Positions 62,667-64,000 of a DNA stretch of 64,000 nucleotides are shown one piece after another. The notes under the pieces are model-generated. The model saw only the letters and a list, made by a program, of their open reading frames with translations. It was not told where the DNA came from and made no database searches. The DNA is from Schumannella sp. 10F1B-5-1. GTDB lineage: Bacteria > Actinomycetota > Actinomycetes > Actinomycetales > Microbacteriaceae. The DNA is taken from the NCBI RefSeq assembly GCF_006517535.1, contig NZ_VHQH01000001.1, positions 284,113 through 348,112 on the forward strand, written 5' to 3'. The translations under genes were made by a program, and so were the position numbers. The number at the start of each line of letters is the position of its first letter. Within the stretch, counting starts at the first letter, position 1.

Positions 62667-64000
62667 ATGGCCGACGACGAGACGAACGAGGGCTCGCACG
62701 GCGCCGACGGCGCAGGGGGTTCGTCGGGTGGATCGACCGCCACCGGCGACATGGGACTCGAGGCGCTGCTCGCCCTCGTGACGGGCGTCGAGGACAGCGG
62801 CGTGGCCGGAGTGCTCGACACCCTGCAGGACGGCACGACCGGATGGGTCACCGGGACCCCGGGAGGCCCGGGCCGTGACGACTGGTCGCCGAACCTGTAC
62901 TACGGCTACTTCCACTACGAAGAAGACGAGCGGATCTTCGAGCTCATCAACAACCCGGAGCCCGCCCAGCAGTTCAACGACGCGTTCAAGCTGCTCGTCG
63001 GCAACATCGGCAAGGTCACCTCCGACAACATGCCGGGGCTCAGCGCGCGGCGCTCGGAGACCGCATCCGCTCTCTTCGCGAACTTCAACCAGGTGACCGG
63101 CAACAACGTGCAGGACATCACGGCGCTCGCGACGTCGCTCGGCGCCGAGGACTCGTCGATCCGCGGCTCGGCGGCCGCCGCGCTGCTCGCGCAGCTCACC
63201 TCCCAGCAGAAGTCGCTCGAGGCGATGCACCGCCAGCTCACCGACGACGGCGGCGTCGCGACCCGGCTGCAGGAGGTCGCGACCGCGGTGCGCACCTTCA
63301 TGTCGTCGGTCGAGAGCACCTGGAACGCGCACAGCACGGCGATCGCCGACACGGCGGGCCAGGCGAAGGCCGCCGTGATGATGGACATCTACAAGTACAT
63401 CGAGGCCGAGGACGCGAAGTGGCGTGCCGCCAAATCGGGCCGCAACGGCATGTCGATCGAGCACGCGAAGCAGGTGATGGGCGCCTACACCTGGGGCGAT
63501 CGCGGCGGCATGGCGCCCGAGGGCTTCACGAGCGCGAGCGGCGACCTGCGCAGCACCTCGACGTTCGGCATGATCAACCGGGCCATCTCGCAGTCGGTGC
63601 GCGACGTCATGGCGAAGGCCGCCGGCGAGGTGTTCACGGCGCAGCAGACGCTCGAGACGGCGATGCGCACCTCGCTGCGCACCTTCAAGAACATGCAGGA
63701 CCCGACGGTCGCCCCCGAAGACACCTCGGCCGACTACACCGGCGGCGACGACATCGGCGGGGATGACATCGGCGGCGGAGGCGACGGCCCCGACTGGGAC
63801 GACATCTTCGGCGACGACGGCCCCGGCGGGGATGACATCGGCGGCGACGGAGTCGGCGGAGACGGCCCTGGCGGCGACGGCGTGAGCGGCGACGGCGATG
63901 ACGTGTTCGGCGACGGACCCGGGGGCGACGGCGCGGGCGGAGGGGACTTCGGCGGCAGCGGTGCCGGCGGGGGCGACTTCGGCGGCTCCGGCGCCGGCGG
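62667..64000 (+). CDS. Large Gly/Asp-rich candidate T7SS substrate (partial, cut by right edge)
   Basis: The first 444 codons of an open reading frame with no stop inside the window. The first half is helical (LLAQLTSQQKSLEAMHRQLTDDGGVATRLQEVATAVRTFMSSVEST), like LXG/WXG-type export domains. From about residue 363 on it becomes a Gly/Asp repeat (GGDDIGGDDIGG and variants with GDG and PGGD), which extends past the edge. Repeats of this kind can bind calcium or form a flexible linker. It may be a secreted effector or surface protein. AGGAAGG precedes the ATG. Confidence 0.75.
   Translation, partial: MADDETNEGSHGADGAGGSSGGSTATGDMGLEALLALVTGVEDSGVAGVLDTLQDGTTGWVTGTPGGPGRDDWSPNLYYGYFHYEEDERIFELINNPEPAQQFNDAFKLLVGNIGKVTSDNMPGLSARRSETASALFANFNQVTGNNVQDITALATSLGAEDSSIRGSAAAALLAQLTSQQKSLEAMHRQLTDDGGVATRLQEVATAVRTFMSSVESTWNAHSTAIADTAGQAKAAVMMDIYKYIEAEDAKWRAAKSGRNGMSIEHAKQVMGAYTWGDRGGMAPEGFTSASGDLRSTSTFGMINRAISQSVRDVMAKAAGEVFTAQQTLETAMRTSLRTFKNMQDPTVAPEDTSADYTGGDDIGGDDIGGGGDGPDWDDIFGDDGPGGDDIGGDGVGGDGPGGDGVSGDGDDVFGDGPGGDGAGGGDFGGSGAGGGDFGGSGAG

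Overview
The window is about 72% GC, with very dense genes, many GTG starts and stop/start overlaps (GTGA, ATGA). It carries a coproporphyrin-dependent haem pathway, NucS and an actinobacterial type VII secretion (ESX-like) locus. This points to a high-GC actinobacterium, most likely Microbacteriaceae. No rRNA, tRNA, CRISPR array, prophage or insertion sequence was found.

Layout, left to right. (1) 1-9.4 kb: haem biosynthesis. The minus strand carries hemE, cgoX, three small membrane-protein genes, hemQ/chdC, cpfC, hemC and hemD (cut by the left edge). hemA runs the other way. (2) 9.4-21 kb: a GNAT acetyltransferase, a cytoplasmic class-A beta-lactamase-like protein, an M13 metallopeptidase, a MATE exporter, a LacI repressor divergent from an MFS permease over a tandem operator, the mismatch endonuclease NucS, a DUF427 protein and a HAD phosphatase. 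(3) 21-28 kb: an OhrR-type MarR regulator, a three-gene type III polyketide cluster (PKS, ICMT-like methyltransferase, FAD oxidoreductase) that resembles phenolic-lipid operons, and a TetR/DHA2 efflux pair. (4) 28-41 kb: rhodanese, EamA permease, roadblock-like protein, phosphotransferase, class II amidotransferase, MFS, a sodium symporter with a small partner, CDF transporter, SDR/XRE pair, and a lower-GC membrane protein with two copies of one domain. (5) 41-49 kb: two Lrp/AsnC regulators beside a catabolic operon of polyamine-type ABC transporter, nitrilase-family amidase, RraA-like protein and BKACE enzyme. (6) 49-52.7 kb: YeiH permease, small proteins and a siderophore-interacting protein behind a palindrome that resembles a site upstream of hemA. 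(7) 52.9-64 kb: the type VII secretion locus (mycosin-like protein, EccC, EccD, EccB, two Esx-size proteins, a third small helical protein and a large Gly/Asp-rich candidate substrate cut by the right edge).

The most unusual signals are four. First, at least five families of long palindromic repeats are scattered between genes. One family has five copies of exactly 56 bp, and two elements lie in frame inside genes (cgoX and yeiH). Second, the mycosin-like protein has lost its catalytic His, Ser and oxyanion Asn, so it looks like a pseudoprotease. Third, many genes carry a TANNNT box exactly 6-7 nt before the start codon, which indicates widespread leaderless transcription. Fourth, the operon next to the Lrp genes may encode an undescribed amine or beta-keto-amino acid pathway.
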